From Peptostreptococcaceae bacterium VA2 (GTDB lineage: Bacteria; Bacillota; Clostridia; Peptostreptococcales; Peptostreptococcaceae): a DNA stretch of 64,000 nucleotides. Both the position numbers and the translations under genes were made by a program. Under the pieces are notes generated by a model. It had not been told where the DNA came from and did not search any database. It saw nothing but the letters and a program-made list of their open reading frames with translations. Below are positions 16,132-25,618 of the stretch, one piece after another (position 1 is the stretch's first letter; every line of letters starts with the position of its first letter). Location of the stretch: positions 1 to 64,000 of the forward strand of contig JMMB01000004.1 of the NCBI GenBank assembly GCA_000686145.1. Direction: 5' to 3'.

Positions 16132-17465
16132 ATACACATTTATTTAGGATGATTTTGATGACAGTATCAGCAATAATAGAATGTTGCGTATTCAAAATTG
16201 TATTAGATGAGATAAGTAATATTAGGAGTAGTAAGATATTCTCAAACATTTCATTATTAATTTTTTTTGGTATAGTTATTATAATGAAATTTAGTAATGT
16301 TAATTTGGCTTTAAGCTTGATTATATATATAACAATTATGTATATATATTGCATATATAACTATGATATAAGCACATTAAAAGGTTTACTTATAAGTTTA
16401 GGTTATTGGCTTACAGTAAAAGGTTTTAATGTCTTAAGTTCTAAATTAATATATATTATATCGATTAAAGTGCTCTTATCTAGTGAAAGAAATGAATTAG
16501 AACTATTTTGTGATAATATAATGATGTTGGAACTAGTGATTTTATCCAAACTATTTTTAATATCAATGATACCTATAATTAAATCTATAAATGTAGAGTC
16601 AGAAAAAACTAAAAAAGACTACATATATAGCGCTATAATTATATTGGTTAATATGATATGTATAATAACTTTATTTGGATTCATATTAAAAGCATATCTT
16701 CTTATAACTAACTTTGCTTTGGACGTTATTATTGTTAGTGTTTCAGCTATGATATTTTTATCAAGTATATTATTGGTAAGTCTAACAAATAGAATAATAA
16801 ATGACAATAGATTAAGAGCCGAAAATAAAGCTATAAGACAAAATATAGATAGTCAGTATAAATATTATTTAAGTATAAAAGAATCACAGTTAAAAGTTAG
16901 AAAATTATATCATGATATGAAAAATCATATGATATGTATAGAAAATATCTATGGAAATAATAGTTATACAAAAGAAATAAATAGCAAATTAGAAGAATGT
17001 AATTATATATATAATACTGGAAATATGGTTTTAGATGTTATTTTGAATGATAAAAAAACTGTTTGTGATAAAGATAATATTGATTTTTATGTAGATATAA
17101 ATTTTTCTAAATGTGAGTTTATAGATATATCAGATGTATGTAGTATATTTTCAAATATGATAGATAATGCAATACAAGCATGCAATAAAATCAATGATGA
17201 AAAAATAAATAAAAATATTAAAATTAGAGGGACTATTGTAAATAGGATTTTTGTAATACAATGTGAAAACACAAAAATTAATATAATAAAATTTAGGGGA
17301 AGATCTATTATAACAGATAAAAAGGATTCATTTTTACATGGGATTGGAATAAATAGTATAAAAAATTCAGTACAAAGATATAATGGAAATTTAGAAATAG
17401 ATACATCTGTTAATAAATTTATAATGACTATTTATATACCTTTGATTGAAAAAATGACCTGTTAG
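16125..17465 (+). CDS. AgrC-like sensor histidine kinase (GHKL type)
   Basis: 446 residues. The first 225 contain about six membrane segments (11-29, 42-78, 84-118, 135-155, 167-190, 196-220). The dimerisation helix carries the motif YHDMKNH with His263. The ATPase domain has IFSNMIDNAIQAC and GIGINSIKNSVQRYNG. This is the architecture of AgrC, FsrC and NatK. No agrB-type processing protease or agrD pheromone gene is adjacent, so it probably senses something other than an encoded peptide. Its last codons overlap the first half of a LytTR binding pair. Confidence 0.88.
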   Translation: MLDTHLFRMILMTVSAIIECCVFKIVLDEISNIRSSKIFSNISLLIFFGIVIIMKFSNVNLALSLIIYITIMYIYCIYNYDISTLKGLLISLGYWLTVKGFNVLSSKLIYIISIKVLLSSERNELELFCDNIMMLELVILSKLFLISMIPIIKSINVESEKTKKDYIYSAIIILVNMICIITLFGFILKAYLLITNFALDVIIVSVSAMIFLSSILLVSLTNRIINDNRLRAENKAIRQNIDSQYKYYLSIKESQLKVRKLYHDMKNHMICIENIYGNNSYTKEINSKLEECNYIYNTGNMVLDVILNDKKTVCDKDNIDFYVDINFSKCEFIDISDVCSIFSNMIDNAIQACNKINDEKINKNIKIRGTIVNRIFVIQCENTKINIIKFRGRSIITDKKDSFLHGIGINSIKNSVQRYNGNLEIDTSVNKFIMTIYIPLIEKMTC

Positions 17466-17485
17466 AACATTAAAATGACCTGTTG
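17455..17485 (+). promoter_or_regulatory. LytTR-type tandem binding site before the ABC operon
   Basis: TGACCTGTTA (17455-17464) and TGACCTGTTG (17476-17485) are direct repeats with starts exactly 21 bp apart, the spacing of AgrA/ComE-type sites. The first half overlaps the kinase stop codon. The transporter ATPase gene starts 140 bases downstream. Confidence 0.65.
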
Positions 17486-17625
17486 TGAAAACTATATTGA
17501 AAAAAATTATATGAAATGTTATTTTTTAAGCATAGAACGTTTGAGACCGATATAAATATCGAACTCAGTGCTTAGAAGATAACATTTTTTTATTGTTATT
17601 AAATTCAAAATAAAGGGGAAGTAGT

Positions 17626-18288
17626 ATGCCAATATTAAAAATAGAAAATTTAACTAAGATATATGGAAAAGAAGAAACAGAAGTGAAAGCACTAAACAAC
17701 ATAAACTTAGAAATAAATAAAGGGGAATTCGTTGTAATAGTAGGAAAAAGTGGAAGTGGAAAAAGCACATTACTTCATATAATGGCAGGGCTTGAAACTC
17801 CAACAACTGGAGATGTAATTATAGACAATATAAACATTTCATCTCTTGATGAAAAACAAAGATCACTTTTACGCAAAGAAAAGATAGGATTAATATTTCA
17901 ATCATATAACTTAATCCCTGTTTTAACTGTTGAAGAAAACATAAAACTACCAACAATAAATACAAATAACAAAGATGATATATATGTTAATGAACTAATG
18001 GAACTACTTAGTATAGAAGATAGGAAAACTCATCTACCAAGTCAACTATCAGGTGGACAACAACAAAGGGTAGCAATAGGAAGAGCTCTTGTAAATAAAC
18101 CAGCGATTATATTTGCAGATGAGCCTACAGGCAACTTAGATACAAAAACAGAATCAGAAGTTTTAAGCCTTTTAAAAGAATCTCAAAAAAAATATAATCA
18201 AACAATAATAATGATAACTCACAATATGGAGATTGCAAAATATGCAGATAAGATTATAAAAATTGAAGATGGATTTATAAGAGGGTAG
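17626..18288 (+). CDS. ABC transporter ATPase (BceA/MacB class)
   Basis: 220 residues with Walker [10 protein letters not shown] near 40, LSGGQQQRV, and [22 protein letters not shown] precedes the start. It pairs with the FtsX permease 8 bases downstream and is preceded by a LytTR tandem site, so the AgrC-like/LytTR pair just upstream probably controls it. Confidence 0.9.
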   Translation: MPILKIENLTKIYGKEETEVKALNNINLEINKGEFVVIVGKSGSGKSTLLHIMAGLETPTTGDVIIDNINISSLDEKQRSLLRKEKIGLIFQSYNLIPVLTVEENIKLPTINTNNKDDIYVNELMELLSIEDRKTHLPSQLSGGQQQRVAIGRALVNKPAIIFADEPTGNLDTKTESEVLSLLKESQKKYNQTIIMITHNMEIAKYADKIIKIEDGFIRG

Positions 18289-18296
18289 GTGAAATT

Positions 18297-20810
18297 ATGA
18301 AACTTAATGATATCGTAAAAAAATATATATTAGCAAATAAAAAGAACACATTATTAATAATTACAAGTATTATAATTTCAACTGCTTTATTTTTAGTAAT
18401 GAATATAATAAGTGAGGACGCTAGAAATTTGATGGTTGACCAAGCTAAAAAAGATTTAGGTACAAAACATGCATCATATAGTTACCCAACTAATAAGGAA
18501 TTAGAATATCTAGAAAATAATCCAAAGATACAAAAAATTGGTAAACAAATGCTATTAGGGCTTCATGATATAGGAAAAGGCCAAACTCTACAAATATTAT
18601 GGGATGATAAATCTGCTCAAGAGATGGTTAACGCATATACATTAAAAAATGGAATATTTCCAATTAATGAAAATGAAATTGCAGTAGATACATGGTATAT
18701 TCAGCAAAATAATATAAAAGATCCAATAGGCAAAATAATAAAGTTAGATTATAGTAGACCAGATGAAAAGGGACATGAGTTATATACTGGAGAAAAAGAG
18801 TTTGAAATTGTAGGGATTTTAAAAAGTAATCCTCTTTTAAAAGCTCAAGGAATGTCTATGGGGGTTATAAGTAAAGGTTGTGCCATTAAAAACATACCTA
18901 TTGAAGATAAATGCAATCAAGCTATGTTTATGTTTAAAAAAGAAAAAAATATACCAAAACAAGTTGAAAAGCTTGTTAAAGATGGAAATTTAGATAAAGA
19001 TAATACAAGCTTAAACAATCCATTAATACTAGCAATGTCTGATAGTTTGAGTTTGAAAATACCATATATTATAGTTAATATTATACTTGCTTTGGCTACT
19101 ATATTATTGATTTACAATATTTTTTATATATTGATATATAATAGAACGAAAGACTTTGGAACATTAAGGGCACTAGGTTTTGCACCATCTGACGTTTCTA
19201 AAATAATGATTTTAGAGGTATTTATATATTCTATTATAAGTATTCCGATTGGCCTAATATTAGGGGGATTAATAGCTAATTTGTGCAGTGAATATGTTAT
19301 AGGTGTAATATATAATATTAATTATGTAAATTCAATTAAAAGTAATAGTTATATAAGTACATATTTAACTTCTATGATATTAAGTATATTAACAATAATA
19401 ATATCAGTAGCTAAGCCACTTATGACAACATCTAAAATTGATCCTATGATTTGTATGAGAAGAAATGAAGAAAAGATTAATATAAATCAAAAATCATTTA
19501 TAAATAAATTTATGACTAGATTTTTTAAGGATTATGGAAACATAGCATCAAAAAATATTCAAAGAAATAAAAAACGTACTAGCTTAGCTATAGCATCGAT
19601 GACTCTAGTGATTTTCTTAATGTTAACAGTATATACAAAGTCTACTAGTAATTTTTTAGATGGTGGTGGAATGAGGCTATGGATACCAGGCGAGTATTCG
19701 ATGCAAAACATTGATATATCATCTATTAATGAAAATGAAAAAAGCTATGATTCAAAAATATTAAAAGAGATAGAAAATATAGATGGAGTTAAAAAGGTAA
19801 ATGCATTGAGAGACAAACATTTTAATATAAAAACTGATGATAATAATATAAACAAAAAATCAGACTACTGGAAAAGTGAGAAGCATACTCTTGAACAAAA
19901 TGCTGAAATAAAAAATGGTGTAAAATTATACGAAAATAATTTTGAAGTTTTAGGAATTGAAGATACAGAGCTATTAAATGATGTATTGATAGAAGGAAAA
20001 GAAAATTTAAGTAAATTAAATAAAGAACCATATATATATATAGATAATCCAACATGTGAGTCAATTAATATAAAAATGGGAGATAAAGTTAATGTAAATT
20101 TTGATATTGTAGATTCTAAAACAGGAAATTTTACAAAATCAATTTCTAAAGAGTTTATTGTTGGAGGTATTATAAAACATTTACCTATATTTTCTCAAGG
20201 TGGAGGAACAAGCTTTGGGGCGATTATGTCAGTAAATCAAATGAATAAATTTACAGGTATTTCATCATATGAAAGATTTGATGTATGGACTAGTAAGCTT
20301 GCCAATGAGAAACAAGTTGAGAGTGAATTAAATAAAATAATAAAAAAATCAGGAAAGGGTATCTTGATACCATATAAAAGTGAATCAGCTGGACTTGAAA
20401 AAAGTGATAATCAAAAAGCTATGGTTATGACATTAGTTGTTGGGGTGATAGTTATATTATCTTTATTTAACTGTTGTAACACTATAGTTACTAGTATAAA
20501 TAGTAGAAGTAGGGAATTTGCACTATTTAGAGGTATAGGGATATCAAAAGATGAAATAAAGAAAATTGTTAAATTAGAAGGTTTAATATATATAGCTGTT
20601 AGTTTTGCTATAGCTATAGTACCTAGTTTAATTGTAAGGGCTATAATAATAAAAGATTTTGAAAATATTAATTTGATAAATCTAAAATTTATAGGAGCAA
20701 TTATTCTAATTATAGCATTTTTAACAGCTATAATTATGATAACAACAGTAAAAGCTTTAAAACAGGTACAAAGTGAAGATTTTATAGAACAGATAAAAAC
20801 TTTAGAATAA
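18297..20810 (+). CDS. FtsX-type ABC permease, 837 aa
   Basis: The layout is helix (about 17-38), extracellular domain (40-250), FtsX core (about 255-375, with RTKDFGTLRALGFAPSDV), extracellular domain (about 435-690), FtsX core (about 700-825, with SREFALFRGIGISKDEI). The sequence is only distantly like the 878-aa permease at 6093 and the triplet at 34-42 kb. It forms a two-gene transporter with the ATPase upstream. A peptide detoxification or signalling role fits the kinase linkage but is inferred. Confidence 0.85.
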   Translation: MKLNDIVKKYILANKKNTLLIITSIIISTALFLVMNIISEDARNLMVDQAKKDLGTKHASYSYPTNKELEYLENNPKIQKIGKQMLLGLHDIGKGQTLQILWDDKSAQEMVNAYTLKNGIFPINENEIAVDTWYIQQNNIKDPIGKIIKLDYSRPDEKGHELYTGEKEFEIVGILKSNPLLKAQGMSMGVISKGCAIKNIPIEDKCNQAMFMFKKEKNIPKQVEKLVKDGNLDKDNTSLNNPLILAMSDSLSLKIPYIIVNIILALATILLIYNIFYILIYNRTKDFGTLRALGFAPSDVSKIMILEVFIYSIISIPIGLILGGLIANLCSEYVIGVIYNINYVNSIKSNSYISTYLTSMILSILTIIISVAKPLMTTSKIDPMICMRRNEEKININQKSFINKFMTRFFKDYGNIASKNIQRNKKRTSLAIASMTLVIFLMLTVYTKSTSNFLDGGGMRLWIPGEYSMQNIDISSINENEKSYDSKILKEIENIDGVKKVNALRDKHFNIKTDDNNINKKSDYWKSEKHTLEQNAEIKNGVKLYENNFEVLGIEDTELLNDVLIEGKENLSKLNKEPYIYIDNPTCESINIKMGDKVNVNFDIVDSKTGNFTKSISKEFIVGGIIKHLPIFSQGGGTSFGAIMSVNQMNKFTGISSYERFDVWTSKLANEKQVESELNKIIKKSGKGILIPYKSESAGLEKSDNQKAMVMTLVVGVIVILSLFNCCNTIVTSINSRSREFALFRGIGISKDEIKKIVKLEGLIYIAVSFAIAIVPSLIVRAIIIKDFENINLINLKFIGAIILIIAFLTAIIMITTVKALKQVQSEDFIEQIKTLE

Positions 20811-20831
20811 TCTTAAATATATAATAAAAAT

Positions 20832-20875
20832 GAAAAAGTTACACATCTGATTATACAGTTGTGTAACTTTTTTAT
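20832..20875 (+). terminator. intrinsic terminator of the LytTR/ABC operon
   Basis: AAAAAGTTACAC (20833-20844) pairs with GTGTAACTTTTTT (20861-20873), with a strong T-tract. Confidence 0.85.
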
Positions 20876-20922
20876 TTGTAAAAATAGTTATTATTAAATT
20901 AATTTATAAATTTTATCATGAT

Positions 20923-20969
20923 TTATTAATTAATTTGTGTTATGATTTATAATATAAATTAATTAATAA
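20923..20969. repeat. 14-bp inverted repeat before parA, possible partition operator
   Basis: TTATTAATTAATTT (20923-20936) is the exact reverse complement of 20956-20969. It lies directly before the parA start, where partition operons are usually self-regulated. The arms and spacer resemble other AT-rich palindromes in the window. Confidence 0.5.
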
Positions 20970-20983
20970 AGGATGTGATTATA

Positions 20984-21790
20984 TTGAAAATAGTAAGTTT
21001 CTTTAATGTTAAAGGTGGAGTTGGTAAAACAACACTTACAATATTAACAGCTATAAAACTAAGCAAACAAGGTAAAAAAGTACTAATAATAGACGCAGAT
21101 ACACAAGCTAACTTAACTCAATTTATGTATAAAATAGTACATAACAACAAAACTATGTTTGAGGCACTTACAGACAACTCGAGTGCAGAGGAAGTAATAA
21201 TAAATACACCAATGGATGAATATCCAAACATGGATTTAATACCAAGTGACTTAAGTTTATCAGTACTATCAGAATTTTTAACAACTAAAACTAATCGTGA
21301 AAAAGCTGTATGGAGATGGTTCAAAGGAAACATAGATGAACTTAAAAACTACGATTACATATTTATAGACTTATCACCTTCTTATGATCTTATTGCTAGA
21401 AACTTTATGTTAATATCAGACTCAATTATAACTCCACTACAATATCAAGATATAGCAAGTATAAGAGGATGTGAGTTATTTTATCAAAAGTTTAATCAAG
21501 ACTTAGAAGAAATGGAAATGGTAAATGAATCAAAAAGAGCTGTTATTATAAACTCTTATACAACTAGAAAATTATCTTCTGGAGATATATTTAATGATTA
21601 TTTAGATACTTTTAAAGACATTAAAAATGATTTATTAGAAACTAAAATTAGCGACACTACAATAGTAAAAAATGCTATTTTAAATAAAATGGATATAGAT
21701 GATTATTTAAAGAAAACAAAAAAGGCTCATAAAATTAGAGATGAGTTTAATGAGTTTATAAATGAATTAATTGAAAAGGAAGTGTTATAA
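20984..21790 (+). CDS. parA: ParA-family partition ATPase
   Basis: About 268 residues from the TTG at 20984, which has AAAGGA 10 bases upstream; a GTG at 20975 is too close to that site. The deviant Walker A KGGVGKTT is at residues 10-17, followed by LIIDADTQANLT and YIFIDLSPS. It is a single-domain ParA without an N-terminal DNA-binding extension. It is followed at once by a small ribbon-helix-helix gene, the usual two-gene partition cassette of Gram-positive plasmids. It moves or spaces plasmid copies on the nucleoid. Confidence 0.92.
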   Translation: MKIVSFFNVKGGVGKTTLTILTAIKLSKQGKKVLIIDADTQANLTQFMYKIVHNNKTMFEALTDNSSAEEVIINTPMDEYPNMDLIPSDLSLSVLSEFLTTKTNREKAVWRWFKGNIDELKNYDYIFIDLSPSYDLIARNFMLISDSIITPLQYQDIASIRGCELFYQKFNQDLEEMEMVNESKRAVIINSYTTRKLSSGDIFNDYLDTFKDIKNDLLETKISDTTIVKNAILNKMDIDDYLKKTKKAHKIRDEFNEFINELIEKEVL

Positions 21791-22168
21791 ATGGGATTAG
21801 GAAAATTTATGGACGATTCTAATGAAGTAAGAATAACTAATAAAAGTTATAAAGATAAAGTTAATAATGAATTAAAAACTAAGTTTGAAAAAGAAATTTT
21901 AGTTTCAGGCGGTATAAATTTATTGGATATGGAAGAAGAAAAATCTGTAAAGAAAACTGCTATATCTGTTTATTTCAAAGAAGAGGATTTAAAGCTTTTA
22001 AAAGCTATTTCACAAATAAAAAACACTACTGTTAACAAAACTATAATGAATATTTTAGAAACAACTCTTGAAACAACTAAAGAAAATTTACCAAAAGATT
22101 TCGATATAAATAAAAATGTTAAAGAGTATGATAAAAGGAATAAAAACAAGGGAAATAGAAGAAAGTAA
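21791..22168 (+). CDS. partition DNA-binding protein, ribbon-helix-helix type (ParB/ParG-like role)
   Basis: 125 residues. The N-terminal third is charged and probably flexible. The middle (about 58-100) reads KTAISVYFKEEDLKLLKAIS followed by NTTVNKTIMNILE, a beta-strand plus two helices as in ribbon-helix-helix repressors. The C-terminus is basic (YDKRNKNKGNRRK). It starts immediately after the parA stop, so translation is coupled. It should bind centromere sites; the 20-bp inverted repeat 3 bases after its stop is the best candidate. Confidence 0.7.
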   Translation: MGLGKFMDDSNEVRITNKSYKDKVNNELKTKFEKEILVSGGINLLDMEEEKSVKKTAISVYFKEEDLKLLKAISQIKNTTVNKTIMNILETTLETTKENLPKDFDINKNVKEYDKRNKNKGNRRK

Positions 22169-22171
22169 CGT

Positions 22172-22219
22172 ATATAAATCACAATATAAATGTTAAATAA
22201 TTTATATTGTGATTTATAT
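22172..22219. repeat. 20-bp perfect inverted repeat after the partition genes, possible centromere
   Basis: ATATAAATCACAATATAAAT (22172-22191) is the exact reverse complement of 22200-22219, with an 8-base spacer. It begins 3 bases after the RHH gene stop. No T-tract follows. A parS-like or operator role is inferred from position. Confidence 0.5.
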
Positions 22220-22486
22220 TTTAATTTATATCAAAATTCATAAAATATTTTATAATATAATTCAATTTAAAATTGTAAAATAATTTATAAATTAAATTAT
22301 ATTTTTTTATAAAAATATATATAAAAATATAATAAGAATTTTAAAAATCCAATATATAATTCGCTTTATATACACTATATAGTTTTAGAATATTTCTTAA
22401 ATAAAATTAATTAAATAAAATACTGTTGACAAAAATATATAACATATATAGAATAAGTAATTAAATATTAACAAAAAAATAATAAT

Positions 22487-22722
22487 GGTAGAGGCCGCGA
22501 TACTTATAAGTACCAATAATGAGGTAAGCACGAAGACTTATTGGAAAAGGAATTATTGCCGAAGGACATAACTGATGCTTAAAGGTTATGTATCTGGGGA
22601 TGTATATAATATATGCATAACTGTCACAAATAAAATTTGTGTTGAGCTACATTTAAGGAATAAATGGGATATTTATATTCATTTTTAAATTCCCCTTAAG
22701 TGTGACTTAAGGGGGATTTTTG
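22487..22722 (+). promoter_or_regulatory. lysine riboswitch (L box) with terminator, upstream of lysA
   Basis: The aptamer spans about 22487-22650. P1 is closed by GGTAG and CTAC. The hallmark conserved elements are present: GAGGCCGCGA, AAGCACGAAG, GCCGAAGG, CTGGGGATG and AACTGTCAC. A terminator follows at 22692-22722: CCCCTTAAG, TGTGA, CTTAAGGGG and TTTTTG. The segment TTTAAGGAAT after P1 can pair with the terminator's 5' arm as an antiterminator. With lysine bound, transcription of lysA should stop. Confidence 0.93.
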
Positions 22723-22787
22723 TATATAAAATAAAATATAGAATGTGGTATTAACAACATAATATAAACTTACAGGAGAATATAAAT

Positions 22788-24083
22788 ATGAAACTACAAG
22801 GAACTATGTCAGTAAATGAAAATGAATTATATATAGGTGGTGTAAGTTGTAAGGAGCTTAAAGAAAAATATCAAACACCACTTTACGTATTTGATGAAGA
22901 ATTAGTTAGAAACAATTGTAGAGAATATGTAAAGCATTTTAAAGTAAATGAAAATAATAATAAAGTAGCATATGCAGGTAAAGCATTTTTACCAATACAT
23001 ATGTGTAAGATTATAAATGAAGAAAATCTATATCTTGATGTAGTATCAGGAGGAGAATTATATACAGCACATAAATCAAACTTTCCAATGGAGAGAATAT
23101 TATTTCATGGAAACAATAAGACAATAGATGAAATAGAAATGGGAATAGATTTAGGTGTTGGAAGATTTGTAGTAGATAATTACTATGAACTTGATTTAAT
23201 ACAAAGAATATGTGAGAGAAAAAACACAAAACAAGCAGTTTATTTTAGAATAACACCTGGAATAGAAGCACATACTCATGATTATATAAAAACTGGACAA
23301 ATTGATTCTAAGTTTGGATTCGCATTATCAAATGGAGATCTACATGATGCAATTGAAAGTTTAAAAAACTACAACAATATAGAATTAGTAGGAATTCATG
23401 CTCATATAGGTTCTCAAATATTTGATGTAGAACCATATTTAGACGAGGTTAAAATAATGATGAACTTAGTAAAAGAAATAAAAGATTCATATAACATAAA
23501 CATAACAGAAGTAGATTTAGGTGGAGGGGTTGGAGTTTATTATACACAAGATGATGAACCAAGAACAATAAAAGAGTTTTGTGAACATATAATACAAAAA
23601 TCACAACAAGTTTGCCAAGAAATAGGAATTAAAGTACCTACTTTAATAATAGAACCAGGAAGATCAATAGTTGCAAATGCTGGAAGTACAATATATACAG
23701 TAGGTTCAATAAAAGATATAAAAGATGTAAGAACTTATGTAAGTGTAGATGGTGGAATGACTGATAATATAAGACCATCTCTATATCAAGCAGGATATGA
23801 ATGTGCAATCGCCAATAAAATGGGACAAGACAAAACCAATCAAGTTACAATAGCAGGAAAATGTTGTGAAAGTGGAGACATCTTAATAACTGATGTAGAT
23901 ATTATGGACATAGAAAGTGGAGACATACTTATAATCGCATCAACTGGTGCATATGGATACTCAATGGCATCTAACTATAATAAGATGGCAAAGCCAGCAG
24001 TAGTATCAGTACAAAATGGTAAAATCAAACTAATATGTAAAAGACAAAGTTATGAAGATCTTTTAAAGCTAGAAATATTATAA
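22788..24083 (+). CDS. lysA: diaminopimelate decarboxylase
   Basis: 431 residues, normal for LysA, a PLP enzyme that decarboxylates meso-diaminopimelate to L-lysine in the cytoplasm. The PLP-binding Lys is in VAYAGKAF, HAHIGSQ follows, the glycine-rich phosphate loop is EVDLGGGVGVYY, and the C-terminal active site shows KCCESGD and GAYGYSMASNYN. CAGGAGAAT lies 8 bases before the ATG. It is a separate transcription unit under its own lysine riboswitch, ahead of the second riboswitch and the rest of the pathway. Confidence 0.95.
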   Translation: MKLQGTMSVNENELYIGGVSCKELKEKYQTPLYVFDEELVRNNCREYVKHFKVNENNNKVAYAGKAFLPIHMCKIINEENLYLDVVSGGELYTAHKSNFPMERILFHGNNKTIDEIEMGIDLGVGRFVVDNYYELDLIQRICERKNTKQAVYFRITPGIEAHTHDYIKTGQIDSKFGFALSNGDLHDAIESLKNYNNIELVGIHAHIGSQIFDVEPYLDEVKIMMNLVKEIKDSYNINITEVDLGGGVGVYYTQDDEPRTIKEFCEHIIQKSQQVCQEIGIKVPTLIIEPGRSIVANAGSTIYTVGSIKDIKDVRTYVSVDGGMTDNIRPSLYQAGYECAIANKMGQDKTNQVTIAGKCCESGDILITDVDIMDIESGDILIIASTGAYGYSMASNYNKMAKPAVVSVQNGKIKLICKRQSYEDLLKLEIL

Positions 24084-24111
24084 TAATTAGAAATAAAAAT
24101 AGAATATTAAT

Positions 24112-24348
24112 TGTAGAGGTCGCGATAATTATCAGTACCAATGACGAGTTAAGCACGAAGACTTATTGGAAAATGAATTGTCGCCGAAGGGTATAACTGA
24201 TGCTTTAAGGTTATATGCCTGGGGATGTATAAAATATATGCATAACTATCACAAATATAATTTGTGTTGAGCTACATTTAAGGAATATATAGTGATATAT
24301 ATGTTTTTGAGTCCTCCTTAAGTGTAATGCTTTAAGGAGGATTTTTTT
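24112..24348 (+). promoter_or_regulatory. second lysine riboswitch with terminator, upstream of lysC
   Basis: The aptamer at about 24112-24275 is a near copy of the one before lysA: GTAGAGGTCGCGATAATTAT, GCCGAAGG, CTGGGGATG, AACTATCACAAA and GCTAC. The terminator is at 24312-24348, CCTCCTTAAG with CTTTAAGGAGG, then TTTTTTT. It should repress the seven-gene operon that follows when lysine is abundant. The two aptamers look like a duplication, but their terminator stems differ. Confidence 0.93.
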
Positions 24349-24387
24349 ATCCAAATTTAATAAATTCAATAAAAAGGAGCAGGTTAA

Positions 24388-25593
24388 ATGGGAGTTATAG
24401 TTCAAAAATATGGCGGTACTTCAGTAGGAGATGTCAAAAAGATAAAATCTGTTGCTAAAAGAGTAATATGTGAAAAAGAAAAAGGTAATGATGTAGTGGT
24501 AGTTTTATCTGCAATGGGAAAAACTACAGATCATTTAGTTAATTTATGCAAACAAATATCAACTAATCCAAGTAAAAGAGATTTAGATATGATTTTGGCA
24601 ACTGGAGAGCAAGTATCCATATCACTGTTGTCTATGGCGTTTCAAGATTATGGATATGACTCTATATCACTTACAGGATTTCAAGCGGGAATAAGAACCC
24701 AAGGACCTCATACTAAAAACAAGATTTTGGATATAGATATTAAAAAGGTAAAAACACATTTACAAGAAGGTAAGATAGTAGTTGTAGCAGGTTTTCAAGG
24801 AATAAATGAAAATGGAGACATAACTACATTAGGTAGAGGTGGCTCTGATACTACAGCGGTTGCATTAGCGGCAAAACTTGATTGTGAATGTAATATATAT
24901 ACGGATGTAGAAGGAATATATTCGGTAGACCCTAGATTATACAAAGATGCAAAGAAGTTAGACTTTATAAGTTATGAAGAGATGATGGAGATGTCTAGCC
25001 TAGGCGCAGGAGTTATGGAAACTAGAGCAATTGAGATAGCGTGTAAATATAATATACCAATATATGTAGCATCAAGTAGCAAAGATGTAAAAGGAACTTA
25101 TATAAAGGAGTATGATAAAAAAATGGAAGAAAAAGTTATAACAGGATTAAGTATTAGTGATGATGTAATTATGATTACAATAAACAATATATTATTTAGA
25201 TTAGACAATATAGCTACAATATTTGAAAAGCTAGCAAGAGAAAATGTAAATATAGATATGATAAGCCAAACAGCTCCTTTAAATGGGAAAGTTAATTTAT
25301 CGTTTACAGCATCAAAGGAAGATTTATTTGTAATAAATAAAGCTATGGATGAAATAAAAAGTGAAAATAGTGGGGTAGAAGTAGTTGTAGAACAAAATAT
25401 AGCTAAGATATCTGTTGTAGGAATAGGAATGACAAATCAAAGTGGAGTAACTGGAAAATTATTTAGATTATTAGCAGATAATGGCCTAGAATTTAGACAA
25501 GTAACGACATCAGAAATAAGCATATCGTACACAATAGATGAAAAAGATAAAGAAAAAACAGTATCTTTATTAGCTAGAGAATTAGATTTATAA
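24388..25593 (+). CDS. lysC: aspartate kinase
   Basis: 401 residues. The catalytic domain starts QKYGGTSVGD, includes FQGINENGDITTLGRGGSDT, and the C-terminal third holds two ACT domains for amino-acid feedback (TGLSISDDVIM; ISVVGIGMTNQSGVTGKLF). It makes aspartyl-phosphate, the first step to lysine. Its position directly under an L box makes it the lysine-dedicated isozyme. AAAAGGAGCAGG precedes the ATG. Confidence 0.94.
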   Translation: MGVIVQKYGGTSVGDVKKIKSVAKRVICEKEKGNDVVVVLSAMGKTTDHLVNLCKQISTNPSKRDLDMILATGEQVSISLLSMAFQDYGYDSISLTGFQAGIRTQGPHTKNKILDIDIKKVKTHLQEGKIVVVAGFQGINENGDITTLGRGGSDTTAVALAAKLDCECNIYTDVEGIYSVDPRLYKDAKKLDFISYEEMMEMSSLGAGVMETRAIEIACKYNIPIYVASSSKDVKGTYIKEYDKKMEEKVITGLSISDDVIMITINNILFRLDNIATIFEKLARENVNIDMISQTAPLNGKVNLSFTASKEDLFVINKAMDEIKSENSGVEVVVEQNIAKISVVGIGMTNQSGVTGKLFRLLADNGLEFRQVTTSEISISYTIDEKDKEKTVSLLARELDL

Positions 25594-25618
25594 AAAAATA
25601 AATGGAGGAGTAAATAAA

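Noticed and set aside
22172-22219. The 20-bp inverted repeat as a terminator of the partition operon
   Set aside because: The stem is all but two bases A/T and has no T-run after it; a DNA-binding site is more likely.
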